Below, in pieces: positions 47,733 through 55,712 of a stretch of 64,000 bases of DNA. The stretch comes from Amycolatopsis antarctica. GTDB lineage: Bacteria; Actinomycetota; Actinomycetes; Mycobacteriales; Pseudonocardiaceae. The first letter of the stretch is position 1. Each line of letters begins with the position of its first letter. The stretch lies in assembly GCF_002262875.1 (NCBI RefSeq), contig NZ_NKYE01000001.1:124001-188000 (forward strand). Reading direction: 5' to 3'. A program made the position numbers and the translations under genes. The notes beneath the pieces were generated by a model. It was not told the origin of the DNA. It did no database searches and worked only from the letters and a program-made list of their open reading frames with translations.

Positions 47733-48089
47733 TTACGGCACCGGGTGCAGATACCGGTTCAGCACCTCGGCTTCGGCGCGCAGGCGTTCGGCGGCGTCGG
47801 CCTGGCCGAGCCGGGTGTACTCCGCCGCGGCTGCCGATCGTTCACGCACCTCCGCCTCGACGACGGCGCGCAGCTCGCTCTCGGTGAGTGGCAGGCGTTC
47901 CACCTCCGTGGAACCCACGCCCGCCGACGCTCCCGCGACGTGCCCGCCCTCGCCTGACCGGTCCGCGGTCTCCGCCGGGGGAGCCTCGGCGTTCTCGATC
48001 GCGGCGAGTGCCGAGCGGAGCGCGGCGACGGCGACGCGGTCGCGGGCCTTGAGCGCCGTCGTCAGGTCCTGGCGCATGGTCGTACGCAT
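47733..48089 (-). CDS. GatB/YqeY domain protein
   Basis: A 118-residue helical protein starting MRTTMRQDLTTALKARDRVA and containing ALRSALAAIENAEAPP, matching the YqeY family related to the tail domain of GatB (tRNA-dependent amidotransferase). The C-terminal helices LTESELRAVVEAEVRERSAA and EYTRLGQADAAERLRAEAE fit. Free-standing members have no proven function, and the link to tRNA is only by fold. ATG 48089 is chosen over an upstream TTG. Confidence 0.72.
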   Translation of the reverse strand: MRTTMRQDLTTALKARDRVAVAALRSALAAIENAEAPPAETADRSGEGGHVAGASAGVGSTEVERLPLTESELRAVVEAEVRERSAAAAEYTRLGQADAAERLRAEAEVLNRYLHPVP

Positions 48090-48234
48090 GCGCCGACGGT
48101 ATTCGTCCGCGACCGGCCGGGACAACCGAGTTACCCGCGGACGGAACGTGGCGGCCCCGCCCCGGGTGGAAACGCCGACCCTCCTAGGTCCCTCCGGGTA
48201 GGTCCGTCTTCGGGGAGAACGGGCAGACCGGACG

Positions 48235-48260
48235 ATTTAAATCAACTGATTGACTTAAAT
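48235..48260. promoter_or_regulatory. Probable TetR operator of P450 operon 2 (11-4-11 inverted repeat)
   Basis: Arms ATTTAAATCAA (48235-48245) and TTGACTTAAAT (48250-48260) match at ten of eleven positions around CTGA. The right arm contains the -35 hexamer TTGACT. Arm length and spacing equal those of the operator at 36729-36754, although the sequences differ. Confidence 0.6.
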
Positions 48261-48278
48261 TCTCGGGTTCGGTTAACT
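48250..48278 (+). promoter_or_regulatory. Promoter of P450 operon 2
   Basis: TTGACT (48250-48255), a 17-base spacer and TTAACT (48273-48278), 36 bases ahead of the first P450 start. The inverted repeat covers the -35. Confidence 0.6.
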
Positions 48279-48314
48279 GGTGACGAACTGGCAGGCGGTC
48301 GTGGAGGAGGCGCG

Positions 48315-49535
48315 GTGCGGGACGGCGACATCGGACAGGTGCTGAACTACCCGATTCCCACCACCGACGCGCTGGAACCGCCCCCGGAATGGGCCCGGCT
48401 GCGCCGGGGCTGTCCGGTCGCGCCGGTGACCCTGCCCAGCGGAGACGGGGCCACCCTGCTCACCCGCTACGAGGACGTCCGGCGCATCCTGGCCGACCCG
48501 CGATTCACCCGGCCCGTGCACAACGCCGAAGCCGCCCGCATCGCGGACAACGAGTCCGGCGGGGTCTTCAACAGCGACATGGCGCTGTCCATCCCGCAGA
48601 CCGGCGAGGCGCACCTGCGGTGGCGGCGGATGATCAGCAAGTGGTTCACCGTCAAGCGGATGAACGCGCTGCGCCCGGACATCGAGGCGATGGCCGACCG
48701 GCTGCTGGACGACATGCTCGCCGGGGACGCCCCCGCGGATCTGAAGGCGGCACTGGGATTCCCGCTGCCGGTGTGGGTCATCTGCGACCTGCTCGGCGTG
48801 CCCGCCGCCGACCGGGACTCCTTCGCCTACTGGTCCGACACCCTGCTCAACCTGACCCGCTACGGGCAGCAGGAGATCGACGCGGCACAGCAGCGGTTCG
48901 TCGAGTACATGGCCGGCCACGTGGCGGCCAAGCGCGCCGACCCCGGCGAGGACCTGCTCAGTGCCCTGATCACCGGCACCGATGCGGCCGGTGACAGTCT
49001 CTCCGACGCGACGCTGATCGCCACCGGGCAAGGTCTGCTCGTCGCCGGACACGAGACCACCGCCAACATGATCGGCAAGATGATGGCGATGCTGCTGTCG
49101 GACCGCCGCCACTGGGAGCGGCTGCTTGCCGACCGGACGCTGGTCCGCTCGGCCGTGGAAGAGGTCCTGCGCTTCGACGCCAATCCCGGCTTCGGGATGC
49201 CGCGCTTCCTCGGCGAGGAGGTCGAGATCGCCGGAACGGTGCTGCCTTCCGGTACCACCGCCGTGTGCAGCATGGCCGCCGCCAACCGGGACGAGACGGC
49301 CTTCCGCGACGCCGACCGCCTCGACCTCGGCCGCAGTCCCAACTCGCACCTGGCCTTCGGCGTCGGCGCCCACTCGTGCGTCGGGCAGGCCCTTGCCCGC
49401 ACCGAGCTGCAGGTCGTGCTGGAGGTGTTGTTGCGCCGCGTGCCCACCCTGGAACTCGCGGTCGGTGTGCAAGAGCTGAACCGCGTCGACGGGCTCGCCG
49501 TGGGCGGCCTGCGCGAAGTCCCGGTGCGGTGGTGA
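48315..49535 (+). CDS. Cytochrome P450 (operon 2, first)
   Basis: A 406-residue bacterial P450. I-helix AGHETT begins at about residue 244, the K-helix ExxR is in VEEVLRFDA, and the haem loop is FGVGAHSCVGQALAR with Cys355. GTG 48315 is preceded by GGAGGAGGCG. First gene of an operon containing its own repressor remnant, ferredoxins and a ferredoxin reductase. The stop overlaps the TetR start by GTGA. Substrate unknown. Confidence 0.92.
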   Translation: MRDGDIGQVLNYPIPTTDALEPPPEWARLRRGCPVAPVTLPSGDGATLLTRYEDVRRILADPRFTRPVHNAEAARIADNESGGVFNSDMALSIPQTGEAHLRWRRMISKWFTVKRMNALRPDIEAMADRLLDDMLAGDAPADLKAALGFPLPVWVICDLLGVPAADRDSFAYWSDTLLNLTRYGQQEIDAAQQRFVEYMAGHVAAKRADPGEDLLSALITGTDAAGDSLSDATLIATGQGLLVAGHETTANMIGKMMAMLLSDRRHWERLLADRTLVRSAVEEVLRFDANPGFGMPRFLGEEVEIAGTVLPSGTTAVCSMAAANRDETAFRDADRLDLGRSPNSHLAFGVGAHSCVGQALARTELQVVLEVLLRRVPTLELAVGVQELNRVDGLAVGGLREVPVRW

Positions 49536-50041
49536 CCGTGACGGGCAGGACGGCACGGGCCGAGCGGGCAGGCTCCACACGGGACGCGATCGTCGTCGCG
49601 GTGGAACGGCTCTACGTCGAGCACGGCGTGTTCGCGGTGTCCAACCGGCAGGTCAGCGAGGAAGCCAGGCAGGGCAACAACGCCGCTGTCGGCTACCACT
49701 TCGGGACCAGGGCGGACCTGGTTCGCGCCATCGTGCGCAGGCGCACCGAGCGGATCGAGCAGGTGCGCGGCCGGATGCTGGCCGAGATCCTGCACAGCGA
49801 GAACGTCCGGGACTCCGGTGGCCCGCCTGGAGCGGCCCAGCGCCGAGCATCTCGCCGAACTGGGCAGCCCCACCTGGTTCGCCCGCTTCGGCACGCAGGT
49901 GATGACCGACCCCTCGCTGCGCGGGAGCGCGCGCTCGCCGACGGCGGCAGCACGCCCCGGCAGACCTGGCAGCAGGCCGCGACCGGCGTCATAGACGGCA
50001 TCACCGGGCTGTGGCTGGCCCCGGTCACCCCGGGCCCCTGA
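49532..50041 (+). pseudogene. Broken TetR family regulator
   Basis: The N-terminal half is intact: RDAIVVAVERLYVEHGVFAV then VSEEARQGNNAAVGYHFGTR, a good TetR helix-turn-helix starting at GTG 49532. Near 49815 the family sequence jumps to the +1 frame, where VARLERPSAEHLAELGSPTW and FARFGTQVMTDPSLR are read. At about 49920 it returns to the first frame at RERALADGGSTPRQTW and ATGVIDGITGLWLAPVTP. About 50 central residues of the ligand domain are missing at that junction. The continuous frame would give a 169-residue chimera. Sequencing error could explain the frameshift but not the missing block. Confidence 0.72.
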
Positions 50042-50101
50042 CGGACCGTGTCCGAATCCGTTGCCGCGCAACGATCCGACCGTCCGAGTGGAGGAGAGCC
50101 G

Positions 50102-50236
50102 ATGAAGATCACCGTCGACGAGGACAGGTGCTGTCGCGCTGGCCAGTGCGTGCTGATCGCTCCGGAGGTGTGCGGCCGGCGGGAGCCCGCCGAGGTCTGC
50201 GCCGGGACCGCGATCGAGCTGGGTGACCGCAGGTGA
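50102..50236 (+). CDS. Shortened 3Fe-4S ferredoxin (operon 2)
   Basis: A 44-residue protein beginning MKITVDEDRCCRAGQCVLIA, a normal P450-ferredoxin N-terminus with the first cluster ligands. The expected 15-20 residue middle segment (the acidic VVLLD region present in the sister at 52765) is missing. The protein passes straight from PEVCGRREP to AEVCAGTAIELGD, where the usual C-terminal ligand is CPxxAI. The deletion is in frame and three cysteines remain, so function is doubtful but not excluded. GGAGGAGAG precedes ATG 50102. It overlaps the reductase start by GTGA-type coupling (50233-50236). Confidence 0.65.
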   Translation: MKITVDEDRCCRAGQCVLIAPEVCGRREPAEVCAGTAIELGDRR

Positions 50237-51444
50237 ACACACCCGCGCACATCGTGGTGGCCGGTGCGGGTGCGGCCGGACTCGGAACGGCGGAAGCCTT
50301 GCGGCGCAAGGGCTACCGTGGCGAACTGACGGTGATCGGCGCCGAGACACACCCGCCCTATGATCGTCCGCCGCTGTCCAAGCAGGTGCTCTCCGGTGCC
50401 TGGGAACCGATCCGGTGCCACCTGCGATCGCCGGAAGCTCTGTCCACAACGGACGCCGAGTTCGTGCTCGGCGATCCGGCCGCACGACTGGATGCCGTGG
50501 CGCGCACCGTGCACACCTCCTCCGGCCGGGTCCTGCGCGGCGACGCGGTCGTCATCGCGACCGGCCTGCGCCCCCGGATGCTGCCCGGGCAGTCCGCGCT
50601 GGCCGGGGTGCACAGCCTGCGGACCCTGGACGACGCGATGGCCCTGCGAACGGACCTGCTGACGGCGTCCAGGCTGGTGGTCGTCGGCGAGGGCGTGCTG
50701 GGTGCCGAGATCGCCGCGACCGCGCGTGGAATGGGTGTGGACGTCACGGTCGCCGGGCCACAGTCCGCCCCGATGCTCGGCCAACTCGGTCCCGCCGCGG
50801 CCAAGCTGCTTGCCCTGCTGCACAACGAGAACGGTGTCCGGTTGCGTCTCGGCACCGGCGTCGCGGGCCTCGTCGGAGCGGACGGCCGGGTCACCGGGGT
50901 ACGGACGGACAGCGGCGAACTGCTGCCCGCGGACGTCGTGGTGGTGGCGATCGGCGCCGACCCGGTGACGGAATGGCTGGCGGGCAGCGGGCTCACCCTC
51001 GACGACGGGGTCGTCTGCGATCTGCGGTGCCGGGCAGCCGAAGGCGTTTACGCGGTCGGCGACGTCGCCCGCGTGCGCGACGAGCGCTCCGGCGTCACCC
51101 GCAGGCTGGAGAACCGCACCAACGCCACCGAACAGGCCGGGGCCGCCGCGGACGCCATCCTCGATATCGAACGCCCCGGCCGCCCGCTGTCGTACTTCTG
51201 GACCGAGCAGTTCGGCACCAGGATCCACGTGTACGGGGCACTTCCGGCCGACGCAAAAGTATCCATTGTGGACGGTGATCCGACGGCGGGCCGGTTCGTC
51301 GCCGAATACCACCGCGCGGGTGAGGTCACCGGCGTACTCGGCTGGAACATGCCGAAACAGGCCCGGATACGCGGACAGCGAATCGCCGCGGCCGAATCCG
51401 GCCTGGCCCCCGACGAGCCCGCGGCCCTGGCCGCGCCGCCGTGA
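50233..51444 (+). CDS. FAD-dependent ferredoxin reductase
   Basis: A 403-residue NAD(P)H:ferredoxin reductase of the rubredoxin/putidaredoxin reductase type. FAD motif: HIVVAGAGAAGLGTAEALRR. The PPYDRPPLSKQVLSG signature and DAVVIATGLRPR follow. The NADH-binding fold has RLVVVGEGVLGAEIAATARG, and GVYAVGDVARV closes the FAD site. It would pass electrons from NADH through the ferredoxins to the two P450s of the operon. Such operon-encoded complete chains are uncommon; most actinobacterial P450s borrow a reductase. Confidence 0.9.
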   Translation: MNTPAHIVVAGAGAAGLGTAEALRRKGYRGELTVIGAETHPPYDRPPLSKQVLSGAWEPIRCHLRSPEALSTTDAEFVLGDPAARLDAVARTVHTSSGRVLRGDAVVIATGLRPRMLPGQSALAGVHSLRTLDDAMALRTDLLTASRLVVVGEGVLGAEIAATARGMGVDVTVAGPQSAPMLGQLGPAAAKLLALLHNENGVRLRLGTGVAGLVGADGRVTGVRTDSGELLPADVVVVAIGADPVTEWLAGSGLTLDDGVVCDLRCRAAEGVYAVGDVARVRDERSGVTRRLENRTNATEQAGAAADAILDIERPGRPLSYFWTEQFGTRIHVYGALPADAKVSIVDGDPTAGRFVAEYHRAGEVTGVLGWNMPKQARIRGQRIAAAESGLAPDEPAALAAPP

Positions 51445-51499
51445 CCTGCGCGGCCAGGAAGCACCGTCCGGTACGACACGTTTCCCTTGGAGGACAACG

Positions 51500-52729
51500 A
51501 TGACCGACATTCTCGACCCGACCGCGAACACTCCGGACGGAATTGCCGGGTACCCGATGACCCGGGCGGCGGGCTGCCCGTTCGACCCGCCACCCGCCCT
51601 GCGGGCCACCCAGGACGAGGGCAGGCTGATCAAGGTCCGGCTGTGGGACGGCAGCACGCCCTGGCTGGTCACTCGCTACGCCGACCAGCGGGCCCTGCTG
51701 GCCGACCGGCGGATCAGCTCGGACGTCAACCGCCCCGGCTACCCCAGCCCGGCACCGATCCGGCCCGGCGGCCCCGGCGTCGGCTTCATCCTGATGGACG
51801 ATCCCGAGCACGCCCGGTTGCGGCGCATGGTCACCGCCCCGTTCACCGTCAAGCGGGTCGAGGCACTGCGCCCGGCGTTGCAGCGCATCATCGACGAGCG
51901 GATCGACGCCATGCTGGCCGGCCCGAAACCCGCCGACCTCGTCCAGGCGATCGCACTGCCGGTGCCCTCACTGATGATCTGCGAACTGCTCGGCGTGCCG
52001 TACGCCGACCACGACTTCTTCCAGGACAACAGCAAGCAGTTGATCACGATGAGCGTGCCGCCGGAGGAACGCACCGCCGCACACGGCAGGCTCATCGCCT
52101 ACCTGGACGATCTGCTGGGTGAGAAGATCGCCCACCCGGGCGAGGACCTGCTGTCCCAGCTCGGCGAGCGGATCACCGCGGGCGAGCTGGCCCGGGCGGA
52201 CGCGGCGCAAATGGGCGTGCTGCTGCTGATCGCCGGGCACGAGACCACGGCGAACATGATCGCCCTCGGAACCCTGGCACTGCTGCGCAATCCCGACCAG
52301 CTCGCCCTGCTCCGTGACACCGACGATCCCGCGCTGGTCGCCTCCGCGGTCGAGGAACTGCTGCGATACCTGCACATCACGCACAACGGACGCCGCCGGG
52401 TCGCCCTGGAGGACATCGAGTTCGACGGGCAGGTGATCCGCGCGGGCGACGGGCTGATCGTGCCGAACGACATCGGCAACCGGGACCCGGACGCCTTCGA
52501 GGACCCGGACCGGCTGGACATCCAGCGCGACGCCCGGCACCACGTCGCGTTCGGCTTCGGCGTGCACCAGTGCCTCGGCCAGCCACTGGCCCGGCTCGAA
52601 CTGCGACTCGTCTACGGCACCCTGTACCGCCGCGTGCCGACCCTGCGGCTGGCCACGGAGCTGGACCGGATTCCGTTCAAGCACGACGGATCCGTGTACG
52701 GCGTGTACGAACTCCCCGTCACCTGGTGA
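51500..52729 (+). CDS. Cytochrome P450 (operon 2, second)
   Basis: A 409-residue P450, CYP105-like in motif pattern. I-helix AGHETT at about 245-250, K-helix ExxR in VEELLRYLH, and haem loop FGFGVHQCLGQPLARLEL with Cys358. TTGGAGGACAAC precedes ATG 51500. It is separated from the reductase by 55 bases and is followed by an intact ferredoxin. Substrate unknown. Confidence 0.93.
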   Translation: MTDILDPTANTPDGIAGYPMTRAAGCPFDPPPALRATQDEGRLIKVRLWDGSTPWLVTRYADQRALLADRRISSDVNRPGYPSPAPIRPGGPGVGFILMDDPEHARLRRMVTAPFTVKRVEALRPALQRIIDERIDAMLAGPKPADLVQAIALPVPSLMICELLGVPYADHDFFQDNSKQLITMSVPPEERTAAHGRLIAYLDDLLGEKIAHPGEDLLSQLGERITAGELARADAAQMGVLLLIAGHETTANMIALGTLALLRNPDQLALLRDTDDPALVASAVEELLRYLHITHNGRRRVALEDIEFDGQVIRAGDGLIVPNDIGNRDPDAFEDPDRLDIQRDARHHVAFGFGVHQCLGQPLARLELRLVYGTLYRRVPTLRLATELDRIPFKHDGSVYGVYELPVTW

Positions 52730-52764
52730 CGGGAAGAACCCACCACACAGCAAGGAGAACGCGG

Positions 52765-52956
52765 ATGAAGGTCAGCGTCGATCAGGACAGTTGCATCGCG
52801 TCGGGGCAGTGCGTCGTTGCCGCCGCCGAGGTGTTCGACCAGCGGGACGAGGACGGGGTCGTCGTACTGCTCGACGCCGAACCGGCGGAGGGGCAGGCCG
52901 CCGACGTCCGGCACGCGGCCGACGTGTGCCCAGCACTGGCCATCCACCTCGAGTAG
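52765..52956 (+). CDS. 3Fe-4S ferredoxin (operon 2, intact)
   Basis: A full-length 63-residue P450 ferredoxin: MKVSVDQDSCIASGQCVVAA, EVFDQRDEDGVVVLLDAEP and DVCPALAIHLE. Ligands are Cys10, Cys16 and the Cys of DVCPA, giving [3Fe-4S]. AAGGAGAAC precedes ATG 52765. Very likely the working electron carrier of the operon, since the earlier ferredoxin has lost its middle. Confidence 0.93.
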   Translation: MKVSVDQDSCIASGQCVVAAAEVFDQRDEDGVVVLLDAEPAEGQAADVRHAADVCPALAIHLE

Positions 52957-52975
52957 CCGCGGCGGGGCCGGCCGG

Positions 52976-53788
52976 TCACGAGTGGGCCGGGCCGGCCAGG
53001 AACCGCAGCAGCTCGCGGTTGACCGCGCGTGGCTGCTCCACGTTCGTCCCGTGGCCCGCCCTGGCGACGACCACGGCGGTGCCGCGCGGCGCGAGCGCGG
53101 CGGCGGCGTGCGCGTGCGTGGCCGGCCAGAACTCGCTCTCCGCGCCCGCGATGAACTGGACGGGAACAGCCGTGCCGGCGATCGTGTCCCGCCAGTCGCG
53201 TTTCGCGTGGTCGTCCAGCAACGCCAGCTCTTCCGGCGTGAACGCCCGCCGTCCACCACGGACGGTCCGGAGCAGCCGCACGAGCCGCATTCCCCGTCGC
53301 CAGAACGGGGTGCCGTGCCCGGTGGAGGGCACCCCCTCGGCGAAGTACGTGTCGGCGTTGCTCCGGTCGTAGCCGTAGAAGCCGTGTGCCCAGTCCGGGC
53401 TGTTGAGCATCTTCGGGGTCTGGTCGATGACGACGGCCGCGCCGAGCCGGTCGGTGCCGAACGTCGTCGCGTACGCCCAGATCGTGTTGCCGCCCATGGA
53501 TCCGCCGACGAGCACCGCGTCCCGCAGATCCAGTTCCTCGAGCAGGACGCGCACCGCGGCCGCCCTGCTCCGCATGGTGAAACCGGGCGGCAGCGCGCCG
53601 GTCGTCCCGTGGCCCGGCAGGTCGACGGCGAGGACCCGGTGACCCGCGTTCGCGAGCGCCGGGAGCTGGTAACGCCACGAGGTCGCCGGGGCGGTGAATC
53701 CGGCCAGCAGTACCACCGGACGTCCACCCGGGTCGCCGTACTCCCGATAGTCGATCGGGTCCCCGTTGTCCGCCGTGATCCGCGCCAT
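52976..53788 (-). CDS. Alpha/beta hydrolase
   Basis: A cytoplasmic hydrolase of 270 residues. Strand-loop VVLLAGFTAPATSWRYQLPA leads to the oxyanion region. The nucleophile elbow is LVGGSMGGNTIW (Ser in GGSMGG). The His is probably in ARAGHGTNVEQP at the C-terminus. GGAGGGCGGAGGGCC precedes ATG 53788; frame-compatible sequence upstream is not conserved. The superfamily covers esterases, lactonases and haloperoxidase-like enzymes. It is convergent with the P450 operon and lies beside a P450, so detoxification of related metabolites is possible. Confidence 0.82.
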   Translation of the reverse strand: MARITADNGDPIDYREYGDPGGRPVVLLAGFTAPATSWRYQLPALANAGHRVLAVDLPGHGTTGALPPGFTMRSRAAAVRVLLEELDLRDAVLVGGSMGGNTIWAYATTFGTDRLGAAVVIDQTPKMLNSPDWAHGFYGYDRSNADTYFAEGVPSTGHGTPFWRRGMRLVRLLRTVRGGRRAFTPEELALLDDHAKRDWRDTIAGTAVPVQFIAGAESEFWPATHAHAAAALAPRGTAVVVARAGHGTNVEQPRAVNRELLRFLAGPAHS

Positions 53789-53901
53789 GGCCCTCCGCCC
53801 TCCGGTGTCCGAGCCATCCTGGCTCATCCACGGCGCGCTCGCAGACCCGTCGGCGGCGGGTTCACGACCGTCCTCGGCGACCGACGAACGGCGTGCGGTG
53901 C

Positions 53902-55053
53902 TCAGCGGAGAACGACCGGCAGGGCGGCGAGCCTGCTGCCCAGGATCCCGCCCGGTTCGATCCGCCGGAGGTCCGCGTACGGCACGGTGAGCCGGGCCGC
54001 GGGGTAGCGGGTGCGGAGAACCTCGGCCAGTGCGCACAACTCGTGCCGCGCGAGCTGTGCGCCGATGCAGTAGTGCGGCCCCGCGCCGAAGGCCAGGTCC
54101 TGCCCGCCCGGCGCGGTGACGGCGTTGACCCCCTCGATGTCGATCAGCAGGGGCGCCCCGGCGGGCAGGCGGATCCCGGCGAGTTCGATCTCGGTCGTGG
54201 TGAACCGCCAGAGCGTGAAGGGCGCCGGCGGGTGCAGGCGCAGCACCTCACCGACGGCGGCCTCGTCGACCGCGGTGGACGAGCCGGGTGCCGCGAGTGA
54301 GCCGGGGTCACCCAGCAGGCGGGCGACGAGGAAGCCCAGCGCGGGGTCGGTGGTGAGCTGGCCCGCGAACAGCAGCGCGAAGATCTGGTAGTGCAGGTCC
54401 TCGCGGCTGGTGTCCCCGGGCATCCGTGCGGCCAGCTCGGTCGCGATCCCGGCACCACCGTTCAGCGCCGCCGTGGCGAGTTCGGTGAAGGCGCTCATCG
54501 CCGCGGCCACCTCGGATTGGTCCTGGCTGTGCATTCCGCGGCAGGCCGTCATCGCGGTGTCCACACCGTCGAGCGGCACGCCGAGCAGTTCACACAGGAC
54601 GGTCAACGGGTAACGGGTGCTGAAGTCGGCCATCAGGTCGACGGGTTCGCCGGCGATCGGGGCGAGGAGGTCACGGGCGATGGCCACCATGCGCGGATAG
54701 CTCGCGGTCATCCGTTTCGCGCCGAGCAGCGGGGCGTGGGCCCGCCGCAGCCGGGCGTGCGCCTGGCCTTCGAGCGTGGTCAGCGCCGGCTGCTCCGCGG
54801 CGGAGGGTTCCAAGCCGGCCGTCCACCGGCCCCAGGTGCGCGGGGCGAGTGCGGTGTCCTTGCTGACCTTCGGGTCGGCGAGGACGGCCCGGGCCAGGTC
54901 CGGGTCGGTGACGATCCAGACCGGGCCGCCCGCGGGAGCCTCGGCCCGGACGACCGGACCGGCCGCCCGCATCTCCGCCCGGACCGGGGCCGGTTCGTCG
55001 AGGCCGCGGGTGCCTGCGGCGAAAGGGCAGGTGGCGATCGGCGCGTCGGTCAT
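53902..55053 (-). CDS. Cytochrome P450 with an atypical I-helix
   Basis: A shorter, 383-residue P450. The haem loop is regular: FGAGPHYCIGAQLARHEL, Cys329. The K-helix ExxR is EVLR. The I-helix, however, reads LLFAGQLTTDPA at about 228-236 where most P450s have AGHETT: the acidic residue that helps proton delivery is replaced by Leu. Such changes occur in P450s that use substrate-assisted catalysis or peroxide. ATG 55053 begins MTDAPIATCPFAAG. It is divergent from the MarR gene; no ferredoxin is adjacent. Confidence 0.85.
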   Translation of the reverse strand: MTDAPIATCPFAAGTRGLDEPAPVRAEMRAAGPVVRAEAPAGGPVWIVTDPDLARAVLADPKVSKDTALAPRTWGRWTAGLEPSAAEQPALTTLEGQAHARLRRAHAPLLGAKRMTASYPRMVAIARDLLAPIAGEPVDLMADFSTRYPLTVLCELLGVPLDGVDTAMTACRGMHSQDQSEVAAAMSAFTELATAALNGGAGIATELAARMPGDTSREDLHYQIFALLFAGQLTTDPALGFLVARLLGDPGSLAAPGSSTAVDEAAVGEVLRLHPPAPFTLWRFTTTEIELAGIRLPAGAPLLIDIEGVNAVTAPGGQDLAFGAGPHYCIGAQLARHELCALAEVLRTRYPAARLTVPYADLRRIEPGGILGSRLAALPVVLR

Positions 55054-55121
55054 CGGGCCTCCGGGTTCGGTGGGCGTCACGGCGTGGCACCATCTCGAGA
55101 ACGTACGGCGGTACGCAGTAG

Positions 55122-55150
55122 CTGTGTCACGCAGTTAATGTGTGGCACAG
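55122..55150. promoter_or_regulatory. Possible MarR operator between the P450 and marR genes
   Basis: CTGTGTCA (55122-55129) and TGGCACAG (55143-55150) form an imperfect inverted repeat (seven of eight positions) in the 123-base divergent intergenic region, immediately upstream of both genes. Confidence 0.35.
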
Positions 55151-55176
55151 TAATTCGGTCGAGGGTGGGAGTCAAT

Positions 55177-55632
55177 GTGGGCGAGACGGATCGTGCGGAG
55201 CTGACCTCCGGGGTGCTCACCGCTCTGGCGGGCTGGCAGATTCCGATCCTGCAGCTCAACGGCATGATCGCCGACCGTCTCGGCGTCACCTGGACCGATC
55301 TGCAGGCTCTCTACGTCCTCGCCAACCACGGGCCGGCCACCCCGGGGGAACTGGCCAAGCGCGTCAACCTCACCACCGGATCCGCCTCACGCATGATCGA
55401 CCGGCTGGACCGGGCCGGGTACGTCCGCCGCGTGCCGGACCCCGCGGACCGGCGGCGCGTGGTGATCGAACCGGTGCCGGAGGGCGTCGAGCGTGTCGGT
55501 GCGCTGTACGAGTCGCTCAACGAACGGCACCGTCGTGACCTCGACGGGTTCGAGGACGCGGAACTGGCCGTGCTGCTCAGGTTCATGCGTGCCGCCGAGG
55601 CGACCACCGAGGCGGAGATCCGCGCGATGTGA
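55177..55632 (+). CDS. MarR family transcriptional regulator
   Basis: A 151-residue winged-helix regulator: LQALYVLANHGPATPGELAK and RVNLTTGSASRMIDRLDRAG form the DNA-reading helix, followed by the wing YVRRVPDPADRRRVVIEP. GTG 55177 has GGGAG five bases upstream. It is divergent from the atypical P450 and probably controls it in response to a small aromatic or drug-like ligand. Confidence 0.88.
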   Translation: MGETDRAELTSGVLTALAGWQIPILQLNGMIADRLGVTWTDLQALYVLANHGPATPGELAKRVNLTTGSASRMIDRLDRAGYVRRVPDPADRRRVVIEPVPEGVERVGALYESLNERHRRDLDGFEDAELAVLLRFMRAAEATTEAEIRAM

Positions 55633-55712
55633 TCACGCGGCGTGTCGGGAAAGCGCGGCGGGAAGGCGTTGCGGGAAAAGCGTTGCGGGGTAAGCGATCC
55701 CGTCCGGTCGCC

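Noticed and set aside
48860..50485. A 541-codon minus-strand frame opposite the P450/TetR/ferredoxin genes
   Set aside because: Shadow frame; the plus-strand genes have motifs and coupled starts.
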